Shown: one piece after another, positions 7,283 through 12,952 of the stretch
How the letters are laid out: every line of letters begins with the position of its first letter
Numbering within the stretch: position 1 is the stretch's first letter
Assembly (NCBI GenBank): GCA_020347085.1
Contig: CP070769.1
Span: 705,448 to 718,399 of the forward strand
Direction of reading: 5' to 3'
DNA: 12,952 nt
Source: Desulfobacterales bacterium
Lineage (GTDB): Bacteria > Desulfobacterota > Desulfobacteria > Desulfobacterales > C00003060
Notes under the pieces: generated by a model
Databases searched by the model: none
Seen by the model: only the letters and a program-made list of their open reading frames with translations
What the model was told of the DNA's origin: nothing
Made by a program: the position numbers and the translations under genes

Positions 7283-7990
7283 TTACAATTCCCCAAGTTT
7301 CTTCTGTAGTATTAAATCCACTGTTTGCAGTTTCATCTGGCCAGTAAAAAAATCTTCAACCTCTTCCTCAACAATGACTCTATCCCTTAGTATTCTTTTC
7401 ACTTGGCCAAAATTCGCACCAACGTATATCCCCTTTGTGACCACATAGCCCTTGCCGGATGGTTCCTCTATCAAGGCTTTGTTTCCAGTGGCAGAGATAA
7501 TGATTCCTACCACTTTTAGTTGACTCAGGTCTATCTTCTGAAGCGGTGTGAGGGGAAGCTTTCTTTCACGGGCACTTATCTGGACCTTGGTTCCTCTGCG
7601 TGCGCTTGGCTGCGTTACGAAAAGGGATTGAAAGGGATCTATCTTCCCCTTGGGGTCATAAACGTATGCTACCTTTTTCAGAATCTCTTCCGGCCCTTCT
7701 GGGCTCGGCTCCGGCTCTACCCCAGCTTCAAGGGGCTCTGGTTCCGCCTCAGGGGGAGCTGGTTCAACTTTGGCCTCTTCCACGGGAGGTTTCTCCGGAG
7801 CCTCTGGGGCTTCCTGATCACTGGGTTTCACTGCTTGGGCAGCGGGCGGCTGGGGTGCCTCAACCTTTTTTCGAACGACCACAGGGCTGGCGGGGGGTAT
7901 AGGCTCTTGCTGCTCTCCGCATCCTCCTGCAACAAGGAGCATCAGCCCCAGAACAAGGAGAAGCTTACAAGGAGTCCGTGGCATTGTCAT
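7283..7990 (-). CDS. pilP: Type IV pilus inner-membrane lipoprotein PilP
   Basis: 235 residues from ATG 7990. This start gives a compact lipoprotein signal (MTMPRTPCKLLLVLGLMLLV, then AGGC with Cys24) and has AAAGG and, further up, GGGAGGG before it. Another ATG at 8014 forms an ATGA overlap with the pilO stop and would add 8 residues; one at 7984 removes two. A low-complexity Pro/Glu/Ala linker (about 33-110) is followed by the PilP domain (about 112-235), with IDPFQSLF, LTPLQKIDLSQLKVVGII and SGKGYVVTKGIYVG, all typical of the family. PilP links the PilNO complex to the N0/N1 region of PilQ. The linker is the usual disordered stretch that lets the domain reach across the periplasm. Confidence 0.95.
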   Translation of the reverse strand: MTMPRTPCKLLLVLGLMLLVAGGCGEQQEPIPPASPVVVRKKVEAPQPPAAQAVKPSDQEAPEAPEKPPVEEAKVEPAPPEAEPEPLEAGVEPEPSPEGPEEILKKVAYVYDPKGKIDPFQSLFVTQPSARRGTKVQISARERKLPLTPLQKIDLSQLKVVGIIISATGNKALIEEPSGKGYVVTKGIYVGANFGQVKRILRDRVIVEEEVEDFFTGQMKLQTVDLILQKKLGEL

Positions 7991-8010
7991 GTCGCCTTTG
8001 TCCCTCCCTC

Positions 8011-8619
8011 TCATTGTGGTCTGGTCGCTGGGGGCTGTAAGGCCTCCAAAAACCTGTAAGTCATGGCCACACATGAGGCATTCAAGATTCCCGGGGTCCC
8101 CGCGGGCGCCTGTATATTAATATTCAGTATATTGACGATGCGGGAGAGCCTTGCGACTCTGTCAAAAAACATGGCCAGGTTGTGATATCCACCCGATACC
8201 TGAACATTGACAGGAATCTCGGCGTAAAAATCTCTTGGCGCCTCTGGGCCGGGCTGGAACAGCAGGAATTCAAGACCGGAATCTTTGCCTGACTTTGAAA
8301 CCCCTTCCAGGAGGCCTGGAATTTCCCGCTTGTCCGGCAAAAGCTGAAGAGCCAATTTGAACTTTGCCTGTGCTTCCTCAAACTCCTTCTGGAACTCTTC
8401 GAGGTTTTCCGCGGCTTTTCTGGCCGTGAAAAGCTTACTTTGAAGTGTTTCGTATTCGTCCCTCAAGTCAGTGAGTTCCTGGGATTTTGGCGAGTAGATG
8501 AGATAATAAAAACCGCCGCCTAAGATCAAAAAAAGTCCCACACAAATCAAAATCCTTTGCGTACGGCCTATGGCTGCGATCTTTTCAAACGGAAAGGACG
8601 GAAGTGAAAGCTTTGCCAT
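8011..8619 (-). CDS. pilO: Type IV pilus alignment protein PilO
   Basis: 202 residues. A short cytoplasmic N-terminus (FEKIAAIGRTQR) precedes one membrane segment at about 23-42 (ILICVGLFLILGGGFYYLIY). A coiled-coil-like region follows at about 46-92 (LTDLRDEYETLQSKLF...), then the alpha/beta PilO domain (about 96-192), with FFDRVARLSRIVNI, a common PilO stretch. PilO pairs with PilN in the inner membrane and contacts PilP. The start lies 21 nt after the pilN stop with only a weak ribosome site (AGAGACAG), so translation may partly depend on pilN. Its stop overlaps a possible pilP start as ATGA. Confidence 0.95.
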   Translation of the reverse strand: MAKLSLPSFPFEKIAAIGRTQRILICVGLFLILGGGFYYLIYSPKSQELTDLRDEYETLQSKLFTARKAAENLEEFQKEFEEAQAKFKLALQLLPDKREIPGLLEGVSKSGKDSGLEFLLFQPGPEAPRDFYAEIPVNVQVSGGYHNLAMFFDRVARLSRIVNILNINIQAPAGTPGILNASCVAMTYRFLEALQPPATRPQ

Positions 8620-8640
8620 CTGTCTCTACTGCGTTTTGGG

Positions 8641-9201
8641 TTATTGTGGAGGTTGTAAGATCACGGCCTGACAGGTGACGCTGAACCCCTTGAATTTTCT
8701 ACCCTCGGCCATTGCCACCTGTCTGGTAGCAAGGAGATTGACCTGATCAAAATATGGTGACTCTTCAAGACGCCTCATGAAATCAGCAACGGTCTTGTTG
8801 TCCACGGCCACCCCGTTGAGGGTCACCTGACCACCGGCCTCGGTCAGGCTTGTTAGCCACATCTTTTGGGCTACCACCAGGCTCGTAAGGGCATCCATGA
8901 TCCGAACCGATCCAATGCGGTTCGCATCCAACCGCTGGATAATATCCATCTTTGCTTGAAGCCTGTTTAGCTTGTCCTGGATTTCTTTAACCTGTTTGTT
9001 GATGGCCTCAAGTTCCGCGAGTTCATTCTGAGTGTCTTCTATGTCCTCTTCCATATTATTTATTTTACCGCTTAAGTTATACGCCAGATAACCCATGAAA
9101 GCGAGACCCATCACAGCGCTGAGGAAAAAGATGGATACCTGCCGTCTGATGTTTTCCTTTTTTCGTGCGGCTCGAACCGGTAAAAGATTGACACGGATCA
9201 T
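8641..9201 (-). CDS. pilN: Type IV pilus alignment protein PilN
   Basis: 186 residues. The N-terminus MIRVNLLPVR carries the NLLP motif that in known systems sits in a groove of PilM. One membrane segment lies at about 24-42 (IFFLSAVMGLAFMGYLAY), a coiled-coil-like region at about 47-92 (INNMEEDIEDTQNELAELE) and a small ferredoxin-like PilN domain at about 98-183 (MWLTSLTEAGGQVTLNGVA). The start overlaps the pilM stop as ATGA, with GAGGAGGG about 10 nt upstream, consistent with coupled translation. Length and layout are standard for the family. Confidence 0.96.
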   Translation of the reverse strand: MIRVNLLPVRAARKKENIRRQVSIFFLSAVMGLAFMGYLAYNLSGKINNMEEDIEDTQNELAELEAINKQVKEIQDKLNRLQAKMDIIQRLDANRIGSVRIMDALTSLVVAQKMWLTSLTEAGGQVTLNGVAVDNKTVADFMRRLEESPYFDQVNLLATRQVAMAEGRKFKGFSVTCQAVILQPPQ

Positions 9202-10253
9202 TTGTCGTCCACCCTCCTCGATGCCAGGCCCATACAGATCGCAGCTTGAGGAGCAATCCTTTGAAGGTAGTCCACATCATTATTTTTTTCGTTAACCTTG
9301 ACGTTCATGAAAGGGTTACACATTTGTACATCGATGGAGGTTTCAGCCGAAAGGAGTTCGGAAAATCCCTCGGTCTGGGCTGCGCCACCACTCAGCATGA
9401 TTCGGCCAATGTCTTCGTCCGAACCCGTAGAGTAGTAAAAATCAATGGCCCGTCTGATCTCCGCACCCCAGCTGGAGATGATGGAATAGACAATCTCACG
9501 AATATCTTCTTCAGGCACCTTGTCCTTGTCTTGCCCCAGCTTAACGGCTTCGGCCTCCTCAAAGGAACAATCAAACCGAGAGGCAATCTCGCGGGTAATC
9601 TGCTCCCCTCCAATGTTCACATCTCGCGTGAAAGCAGACATATAGCCTTTTACGATATTGATATTCATCTTGTTAGCCCCGATATCAATCAGGCCAACGG
9701 TTCCTTCTTCGTTCAAGTAGTTTTCTTCAAACACCCTTTCCAGGGCGAACACATCGATATCGATCACGCAGGGATTCAGGCTCGCCATGTCCAGGAGGCT
9801 TACATACTCATTAATGATTTCGGTCTTGGCCGCGACCAGCATCACATTCATTTGATTTGGGTTTAGTTCGCTTTCTCCAATAATGTGAAAGTCGATGTTA
9901 ACATCGTCCAAATCGAAGGGGATATATTGCTCGGCCTCATATTGAATGTTCTCGTGCAGCTCCTCGTCCGTCATTTTTCCAACAGTGATTCTTTTGATAA
10001 TGACAGAATAACCCGCAACAGAGGTGGCTACATTCTGTTCACTGACTTTTAGGTCTGATATAAGGCCCTTGATGATATCAGCCACCGCAGCGGGTTCTTT
10101 GATACGACCCTCAACTATGGCATTCTGAGGCAAGTTGGCCATGCCGAACTTTTCCAAGATACGACCCTTCTTTGTCTGCTGGACCTCACTCAACTTAATC
10201 GCTCGAGAGCCGATGTCTACGCCTATCAGGTGGTCCTTTTTGGCAAAAACCAT
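9198..10253 (-). CDS. pilM: Type IV pilus assembly actin-like protein PilM
   Basis: 351 residues. PilM is a cytoplasmic actin/FtsA-fold protein that binds ATP and the PilN tail. Visible nucleotide-site motifs: phosphate-1 at 10-21 (IGVDIGSRAIKL), phosphate-2 at about 187-197 (GLIDIGANKMN) and an adenosine-type motif at about 285-298 (IMLSGGAAQTEGFS). YEAEQYIPFDLDDVNIDFHI (105-124) is a strongly family-specific stretch. The ribosome site GAGGA lies 6 nt upstream and overlaps the stop codon of the regulator gene (TGAGGA), so the two genes are very likely coupled. No missing residues or frameshift are seen. Confidence 0.97.
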   Translation of the reverse strand: MVFAKKDHLIGVDIGSRAIKLSEVQQTKKGRILEKFGMANLPQNAIVEGRIKEPAAVADIIKGLISDLKVSEQNVATSVAGYSVIIKRITVGKMTDEELHENIQYEAEQYIPFDLDDVNIDFHIIGESELNPNQMNVMLVAAKTEIINEYVSLLDMASLNPCVIDIDVFALERVFEENYLNEEGTVGLIDIGANKMNINIVKGYMSAFTRDVNIGGEQITREIASRFDCSFEEAEAVKLGQDKDKVPEEDIREIVYSIISSWGAEIRRAIDFYYSTGSDEDIGRIMLSGGAAQTEGFSELLSAETSIDVQMCNPFMNVKVNEKNNDVDYLQRIAPQAAICMGLASRRVDDK

Positions 10254-10262
10254 CTCGTTTCC

Positions 10263-10460
10263 TCAACTGTGGAATACTTTGTCCTTGTCGGAAAGCTGGT
10301 AACCAAGGGCAAAAAGGATCTTCCGCTTGGTCTCCATACGGCAATCCATACCCTTTTCTATCCTGTCAATGGTAATAGGGGAGACTCCGGCCTTTCTTGC
10401 CAGTTCGGCTTTGCTCATCAAAAACGATTCGCGAATCTCTCTTAACCTGTTCTTGTGCAT
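10263..10460 (-). CDS. Small XRE-type helix-turn-helix regulator, first gene of pil operon
   Basis: 65 residues, almost all of it one Cro/C1-type helix-turn-helix domain: recognition unit at about 16-37 (SKAELARKAGVSPITIDRIE, then KG), followed by two short helices (METKRKILFALGYQ). It has no effector or membrane domain. The stop is 9 nt from pilM and forms part of the pilM ribosome site, so the two share an mRNA. The gene has no strong ribosome site of its own. Placement at the head of the operon, beneath a region rich in palindromes, suggests it regulates this operon (inference). Its nearest possible targets are the repeats at 10578-10757. Confidence 0.88.
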   Translation of the reverse strand: MHKNRLREIRESFLMSKAELARKAGVSPITIDRIEKGMDCRMETKRKILFALGYQLSDKDKVFHS

Positions 10461-10519
10461 TTAAATTTTGGTTCCGTCAATCAAAAAAATCAGGTCATCA
10501 GACACGTCCGTTTTGTGCA

Positions 10520-10535
10520 TGCAAAAAAGATGCCG
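10520..10535 (-). promoter_or_regulatory. Candidate sigma-54 (RpoN) promoter for the regulator-pilMNOPQ operon
   Basis: On the minus strand the sequence CGGCATCTTTTTTGCA has the invariant GG (10534-10533) and GC (10522-10521) separated by exactly 10 bases, plus CA after GG and TTGCA at the -12 box. It differs from the consensus TGGCACG-N4-TTGCA at three positions of the -24 box. A start near 10510 would give a leader of about 50 nt before the regulator at 10460. Some pilin genes are known to be RpoN-dependent; for this operon it is inference. Confidence 0.4.
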
Positions 10536-10577
10536 ATCTTCTTGAGCCATTCAACTGGAACAGCCAGCAGATTTCTC

Positions 10578-10595
10578 GTCCCGATCTATCGGGAC
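10578..10595. promoter_or_regulatory. 18-bp palindrome, possible operator
   Basis: GTCCCGATCTATCGGGAC consists of two perfect 8-bp arms around CT. The 2-base centre suits a dimeric DNA-binding protein better than an RNA hairpin, and no T-run follows. It lies 118 bases upstream of the XRE-type regulator, so it could be an autoregulatory operator. It could also be a scattered genomic palindrome. Confidence 0.4.
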
Positions 10596-10632
10596 CGCGT
10601 GTTTTCAAGCAAATCTAGTCATGGCACAATTA

Positions 10633-10678
10633 TTGACAGTCGAAGCTGCCCGGCAACTCGCTGCAGCGCGTCTGTCAA
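10633..10678. repeat. 46-bp nested inverted repeat upstream of pil operon
   Basis: Outer arms TTGACAG (10633-10639) and CTGTCAA (10672-10678) enclose CG (10641-10642) against CG (10669-10670) and GCTGC (10645-10649) against GCAGC (10663-10667), with a 13-base centre. That is 14 paired bases with small mismatches, the strongest stem in this region. It lies just downstream of the TTGACA box at 10710-10715 on the minus strand, so it could be an operator pair or a 5-prime mRNA hairpin. Confidence 0.5.
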
Positions 10679-10686
10679 ATGGTTTC

Positions 10687-10715
10687 CTCTTATCTCATAT
10701 TACTAAATTTGTCAA
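10687..10715 (-). promoter_or_regulatory. Sigma-70-type promoter candidate with upstream AT tract
   Basis: TTGACA (10715-10710, minus strand) is a perfect -35 box. The best -10 choices are weak: TAAGAG at spacer 17, or GATAAG at spacer 15. The 42-bp AT repeat at 10716-10757 abuts the -35 box on its upstream side, where an UP element would lie, which could compensate for a poor -10. It would drive the regulator and pil genes with a leader of roughly 220 nt. Confidence 0.35.
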
Positions 10716-10757
10716 GTAAATTATATTAAATTATCTATAAATTATATTAAATTATCT
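10716..10757. repeat. 21-bp AT-rich tandem repeat, two copies
   Basis: The 20-mer TAAATTATATTAAATTATCT occurs at 10717-10736 and again at 10738-10757, giving a 21-bp period. Within it the octamer TAAATTAT recurs four times, starting at 10717, 10727, 10738 and 10748, so the steps are 10, 11 and 10 bases, close to one DNA turn. This stacks all four copies on one face of the helix. It directly abuts the TTGACA box. Confidence 0.8.
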
Positions 10758-10879
10758 TATATAGTACCTATTCGGAGGGGGGCCACCATATATTGTAAGG
10801 CGTCTCAGACCAGATGGGCTGCTAGACCATGGAATGGAATGTCAAAAGCTGAGAAAGAAGCCTGGGATCCCTTGTTGGG

Positions 10880-12550
10880 CTAAACGATTGTATACCCGGG
10901 CCCGTCACCCCCTTCCGGGCAAGTCCAGGTAATATTCCCGTACGGATCCTTGATTTCGCAGGTTTTGCAATGAAGACAATTTGCAGGGTTAAGTTTTAGT
11001 TTCCTCTCCCGGCTCTTTTCGTCAATATCTAATTCATAGACATTGGCGGGGCAAAACCTTGTGCACGGACATTGATAGGTTTCAAAACAGGTATTCACAC
11101 ATAGATCCAGGTCGTGGACAATCAAATGGCAGGGCTGGTCTTCCCGGTGGCGGGTTTTTGACAGATAGACACCGGTGAGTTTATCTACATAGAGAATACC
11201 GTCATAAGCCTGCTTTTCATACAACCGTACATGGGGCGAATAAACCCTTGTTAACGGGGTTAAGCTCTTGGCGTCTTCCCTCATAGGCATTTTATCAAAA
11301 ATGCCCCGTCCACCCGTGAGATATTGCACGCCTATGTGAAGAAACTTGGCAAGACCTTTTTTGGAAACCGCCTGGGCAAAATTCCTTCCAATATACAGCT
11401 CTTTTTTAAGCCAACTCGCCTCAAGTCGATGACCATAGTTCAACGTCTCTTGGGTAAACCTGCCCTTTGCAAAGGCCTCCATGATGGTTTCTGCTGCAAG
11501 CATGCCCGACTTCATAGAGGTATGGATACCCTTTAGCGCTGGCGCATTGAGCATTGAGGCGCTGCTCCCTATAAAAAGACCGCCACCAACGGCCAGCTTT
11601 GGTATTGTGTAATAACCTCCCGAGACGATGGTCCTGGCACCCTGCTCCATCACCCGGCCGCCTTTGATGACTTCACTGATGAATGGATGCCGTTTGAATC
11701 TTATGAATTCTTCATACAGATCGAGCATGGGGTCCTGATAGCTCAATCCCACGATAAGCCCAAGGGCGGCCCTGTTGTCCTTCATCTCGTAGATGAAACC
11801 ACCGCCATGGGTATTTAAGCCGAGCGGGTAGCCAAAAGTATGAATGTCATTGCCCAGGCTGTCCGAAAAATAGTTGGTGTCCGGCAGTTGGATCACTTCC
11901 TTGATTCCGGTTTCAAACACCTGTTGCATCTTACCTTCAAAGATGCGCAGCTTTTTAGAAATCGCCTCCTGCAGGCTTCCTCGGGGGCCTTCTCCAAACA
12001 CCGTTACTTTTGCCAGGATATCGATACCTGCTTCAAAGTTTGCCTTGGGGACATTATCTTTGTCGACTCCCTTATCTCCTGTACGAACGCCGATGACCGT
12101 CCTATCGTCTGGGCCAAAAAGCACTTCTTTGCCAGCAAAACCTGGAAAGATGTTTACTCCAAGACCTTCAGCAATGTCCCCAAGCCAGGAGACAAACTTG
12201 GACAGGCTGATGATATGGGAGCCCCTGTTGTGCATGTACTTAGGCACAAAAGGAGCCCTGTAGTGGCGTGTACTGGTCAAGAAATAGAATTCATCTCTGC
12301 GAACGTCTGCTTCTATAGGGCAACCTGCTTCTCTATAATCTGGTATAAGCTCCTTGAGGGCAATCGGGTTCAGAACCGCGCCGCTCACTGTATGAGAACC
12401 TATGTCGGCCCCTTTTTCGATGAGAGCCACCTCAAGGTCAATGTTCTGGCTTTTGGCCAGTTTCATCAGGTGGATTGCACCAGCGAGGCTTGCAGGGCCT
12501 GCCCCAACAAACAGAACATCAAATTCTATCTGCTCTCTGACGTTATCCAT
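10880..12550 (-). CDS. Electron-transfer flavoprotein:quinone oxidoreductase (ETF-QO)
   Basis: 556 residues from ATG 12550; a GTG at 12571 would add 7. Neither has a strong ribosome site. The enzyme passes electrons from reduced ETF, for example from acyl-CoA dehydrogenases, into the membrane quinone pool. An FAD dinucleotide motif lies at 11-21 (DVLFVGAGPAS). The middle has IPKLAVGGGLFIGSS and GIHTSMKSGMLAAE (341-354), typical of the family. The C-terminus carries the 4Fe-4S ligands Cys500, Cys525, Cys528 and Cys531 (RFCPANVYE; NCLHCKTC), then PEGGDGPGY. Cys484, Cys488, Cys494 and Cys496 upstream of the cluster are not part of the classical mitochondrial-type motif. No ETF subunit or acyl-CoA dehydrogenase gene is adjacent within the window, so it stands alone here. 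Its stop is 420 bases from the regulator start; I infer a separate transcription unit. Confidence 0.95.
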   Translation of the reverse strand: MDNVREQIEFDVLFVGAGPASLAGAIHLMKLAKSQNIDLEVALIEKGADIGSHTVSGAVLNPIALKELIPDYREAGCPIEADVRRDEFYFLTSTRHYRAPFVPKYMHNRGSHIISLSKFVSWLGDIAEGLGVNIFPGFAGKEVLFGPDDRTVIGVRTGDKGVDKDNVPKANFEAGIDILAKVTVFGEGPRGSLQEAISKKLRIFEGKMQQVFETGIKEVIQLPDTNYFSDSLGNDIHTFGYPLGLNTHGGGFIYEMKDNRAALGLIVGLSYQDPMLDLYEEFIRFKRHPFISEVIKGGRVMEQGARTIVSGGYYTIPKLAVGGGLFIGSSASMLNAPALKGIHTSMKSGMLAAETIMEAFAKGRFTQETLNYGHRLEASWLKKELYIGRNFAQAVSKKGLAKFLHIGVQYLTGGRGIFDKMPMREDAKSLTPLTRVYSPHVRLYEKQAYDGILYVDKLTGVYLSKTRHREDQPCHLIVHDLDLCVNTCFETYQCPCTRFCPANVYELDIDEKSRERKLKLNPANCLHCKTCEIKDPYGNITWTCPEGGDGPGYTIV

Positions 12551-12786
12551 TGCCCGTGTGCCCGAGTTCACATTTGGGAATCTTTACGAGTTACCTACGT
12601 CACAGATCTATTAACGGCGATCGATTCATGACATTCATATGAAGTGTTGGCCCGCCCTGGCGCGAAGTGCGTGAAATAAGCTGTTGCCTTTAAGAACCAT
12701 GTTTGGACCAGGGAGTGCCGGAGCGTTCAAATGTGATCAGTTTGTCACGAGTTGCGGGGTAGTGTCTCGCGTTTGAATCTATATGA

Positions 12787-12826
12787 CTTTTGACCAGGAA
12801 CGCTAACACGTAACGTGGATCAAAAG
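12787..12826. repeat. Interrupted inverted repeat with nested palindrome
   Basis: CTTTTGACCA (12787-12796) matches the reverse complement of TGGATCAAAAG (12816-12826), with one extra base in the right arm. CACGTAACGTG (12807-12817) lies inside, sharing two bases with the right arm. It directly precedes the GC-rich hairpins, which suggests that the three form one structured element. Confidence 0.45.
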
Positions 12827-12845
12827 CTATTACTTTGACCGGCAG

Positions 12846-12888
12846 GCTCCCCGCAAGCCCCGCCTGGAAGGGCGGGGTCGAGGGGAGC
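12846..12888. repeat. GC-rich double-stem hairpin, copy 1
   Basis: Outer arms GCTCCCC (12846-12852) and GGGGAGC (12882-12888) enclose a second stem, CCCCGCC (12858-12864) against GGCGGGG (12871-12877). The inner 23 bases (12855-12877) recur at 12919-12941 with one difference. The hairpin is strong on either strand. I see no T-run that would make it a terminator. Confidence 0.7.
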
Positions 12889-12918
12889 TGTACAAAAATG
12901 TCCGTTTTCCTTTCCGGG

Positions 12919-12941
12919 AAGCCCCGCCCGGAAGGGCGGGG
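12919..12941. repeat. GC-rich hairpin, copy 2
   Basis: CCCCGCC against GGCGGGG around a short loop, 22 of 23 identical to 12855-12877. It is flanked by GAAG on the left (12918-12921, overlapping the copy) and CTTC at 12944-12947, then CAC near the window end. Such GAAG-GC-stem-CTTCAC ends resemble the subterminal hairpins of IS200/IS605-type elements or REP repeats; this is recalled similarity only. Confidence 0.6.
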
Positions 12942-12952
12942 AGGCTTCACTG

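Larger units (their letters stand above)
10461..10879. other. Control region between pil operon and ETF oxidoreductase gene
   Basis: 419 bases with no supported gene. In the direction of the pil operon (right to left) it holds a 21-bp tandem AT repeat, a TTGACA box, a 46-bp nested inverted repeat, an 18-bp palindrome and a sigma-54-like site, each listed separately. The part nearest the ETF gene end (10758-10879) has only a weak dyad (GGGATCCC at 10864-10871) and no clear terminator T-run. Confidence 0.6.
12551..12952. other. Noncoding right end with clustered inverted repeats
   Basis: No gene is supported. The minus-strand frame 12690-12950 crosses the hairpins below and looks like translated repeat. 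Near the ETF-QO start there is a perfect 10-bp palindrome, TTCATATGAA at 12634-12643, a possible operator. The rest holds the three repeats at 12787-12826, 12846-12888 and 12919-12941. No coding remnant of a transposase was recognised. Confidence 0.55.

Noticed and set aside
6622..7347. 241-codon plus-strand frame opposite pilQ
   Set aside because: It is the antisense shadow of the pilQ N-terminal region, including its low-complexity linker.
10622..10636. Plus-strand sigma-54-like sequence TGGCACAATTATTGA
   Set aside because: The -12 GC is replaced by GA and it points towards the end of the ETF-QO gene with no plus-strand gene downstream.
10716..10765. Replication origin or DNA-unwinding element suggested by AT repeats
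   Set aside because: No DnaA-box cluster or replication gene is nearby; the position next to a -35 box fits promoter function better.
10853..10879. Terminator for the ETF-QO gene
   Set aside because: Only a short AGCC/GGCT pairing around GGGATCCC, with a mixed pyrimidine tract rather than a T-run.
12690..12950. Minus-strand 86-codon open frame
   Set aside because: It is translated hairpin repeat with low-complexity Pro/Gly/Arg content, no ribosome site and no recognisable domain.
1..12952. CRISPR array, tRNA or rRNA
   Set aside because: No regularly spaced repeat-spacer units and no tRNA or rRNA signature were seen.

Overview
The window is a type IV pilus (T4P) assembly locus from a Gram-negative bacterium. 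The best guess is an anaerobic Desulfobacterota (former Deltaproteobacteria) lineage. That guess rests on the pilMNOPQ order, a secretin with a lipoprotein-type signal, a TsaP-like LysM protein beside pilQ, and a membrane ETF:quinone oxidoreductase with a cysteine-rich C-terminus. It is made from protein character alone and no species is claimed.

Layout, left to right. (1) 1-453, minus strand: the N-terminal part of an exported protein of unknown function that runs off the left edge. (2) 454-1171: a 718-base divergent intergenic region with a weak promoter candidate and a possible structured leader. (3) 1172-3745, plus strand: an exported protein with two LysM-like repeats and an unrecognised C-terminal half, then a six-TPR lipoprotein resembling the PilW/PilF pilotin. 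(4) 3835-10460, minus strand, read right to left: a small XRE-type helix-turn-helix regulator, pilM, pilN, pilO, pilP, pilQ and a tsaP-like gene. Spacing from the regulator to pilQ is tight: 9 nt, 4-nt overlap, 21 nt, then 20 nt and 1 nt at the starts chosen here. tsaP follows after a 144-nt gap holding a short direct repeat. (5) 10461-10879: an AT-rich control region upstream of the pil operon. It carries a 21-bp tandem repeat, a TTGACA box, a 46-bp nested inverted repeat, an 18-bp palindrome and a sigma-54-like site. (6) 10880-12550, minus strand: an electron-transfer flavoprotein:quinone oxidoreductase not obviously linked to pili. (7) 12551-12952: noncoding, with an interrupted inverted repeat and two nearly identical GC-rich hairpins that look like a mobile-element end or REP-type repeat.

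How the genes should work together (known for these families): PilM is a cytoplasmic actin-like protein that binds the N-terminal tail of PilN. PilN and PilO form the inner-membrane alignment complex. The PilP lipoprotein connects this to PilQ, the outer-membrane secretin, and TsaP ties the secretin to peptidoglycan. PilW/PilF-type TPR lipoproteins help the secretin assemble. Pilin, motor ATPase (PilB/PilT) and platform (PilC) genes are not in the window. The points most worth checking are the layered regulatory region in front of the regulator-pilMNOPQ operon, the lipobox on PilQ, the unclassified double-LysM protein next to pilW, the extra cysteines in the ETF oxidoreductase and the hairpin pair at the right edge.
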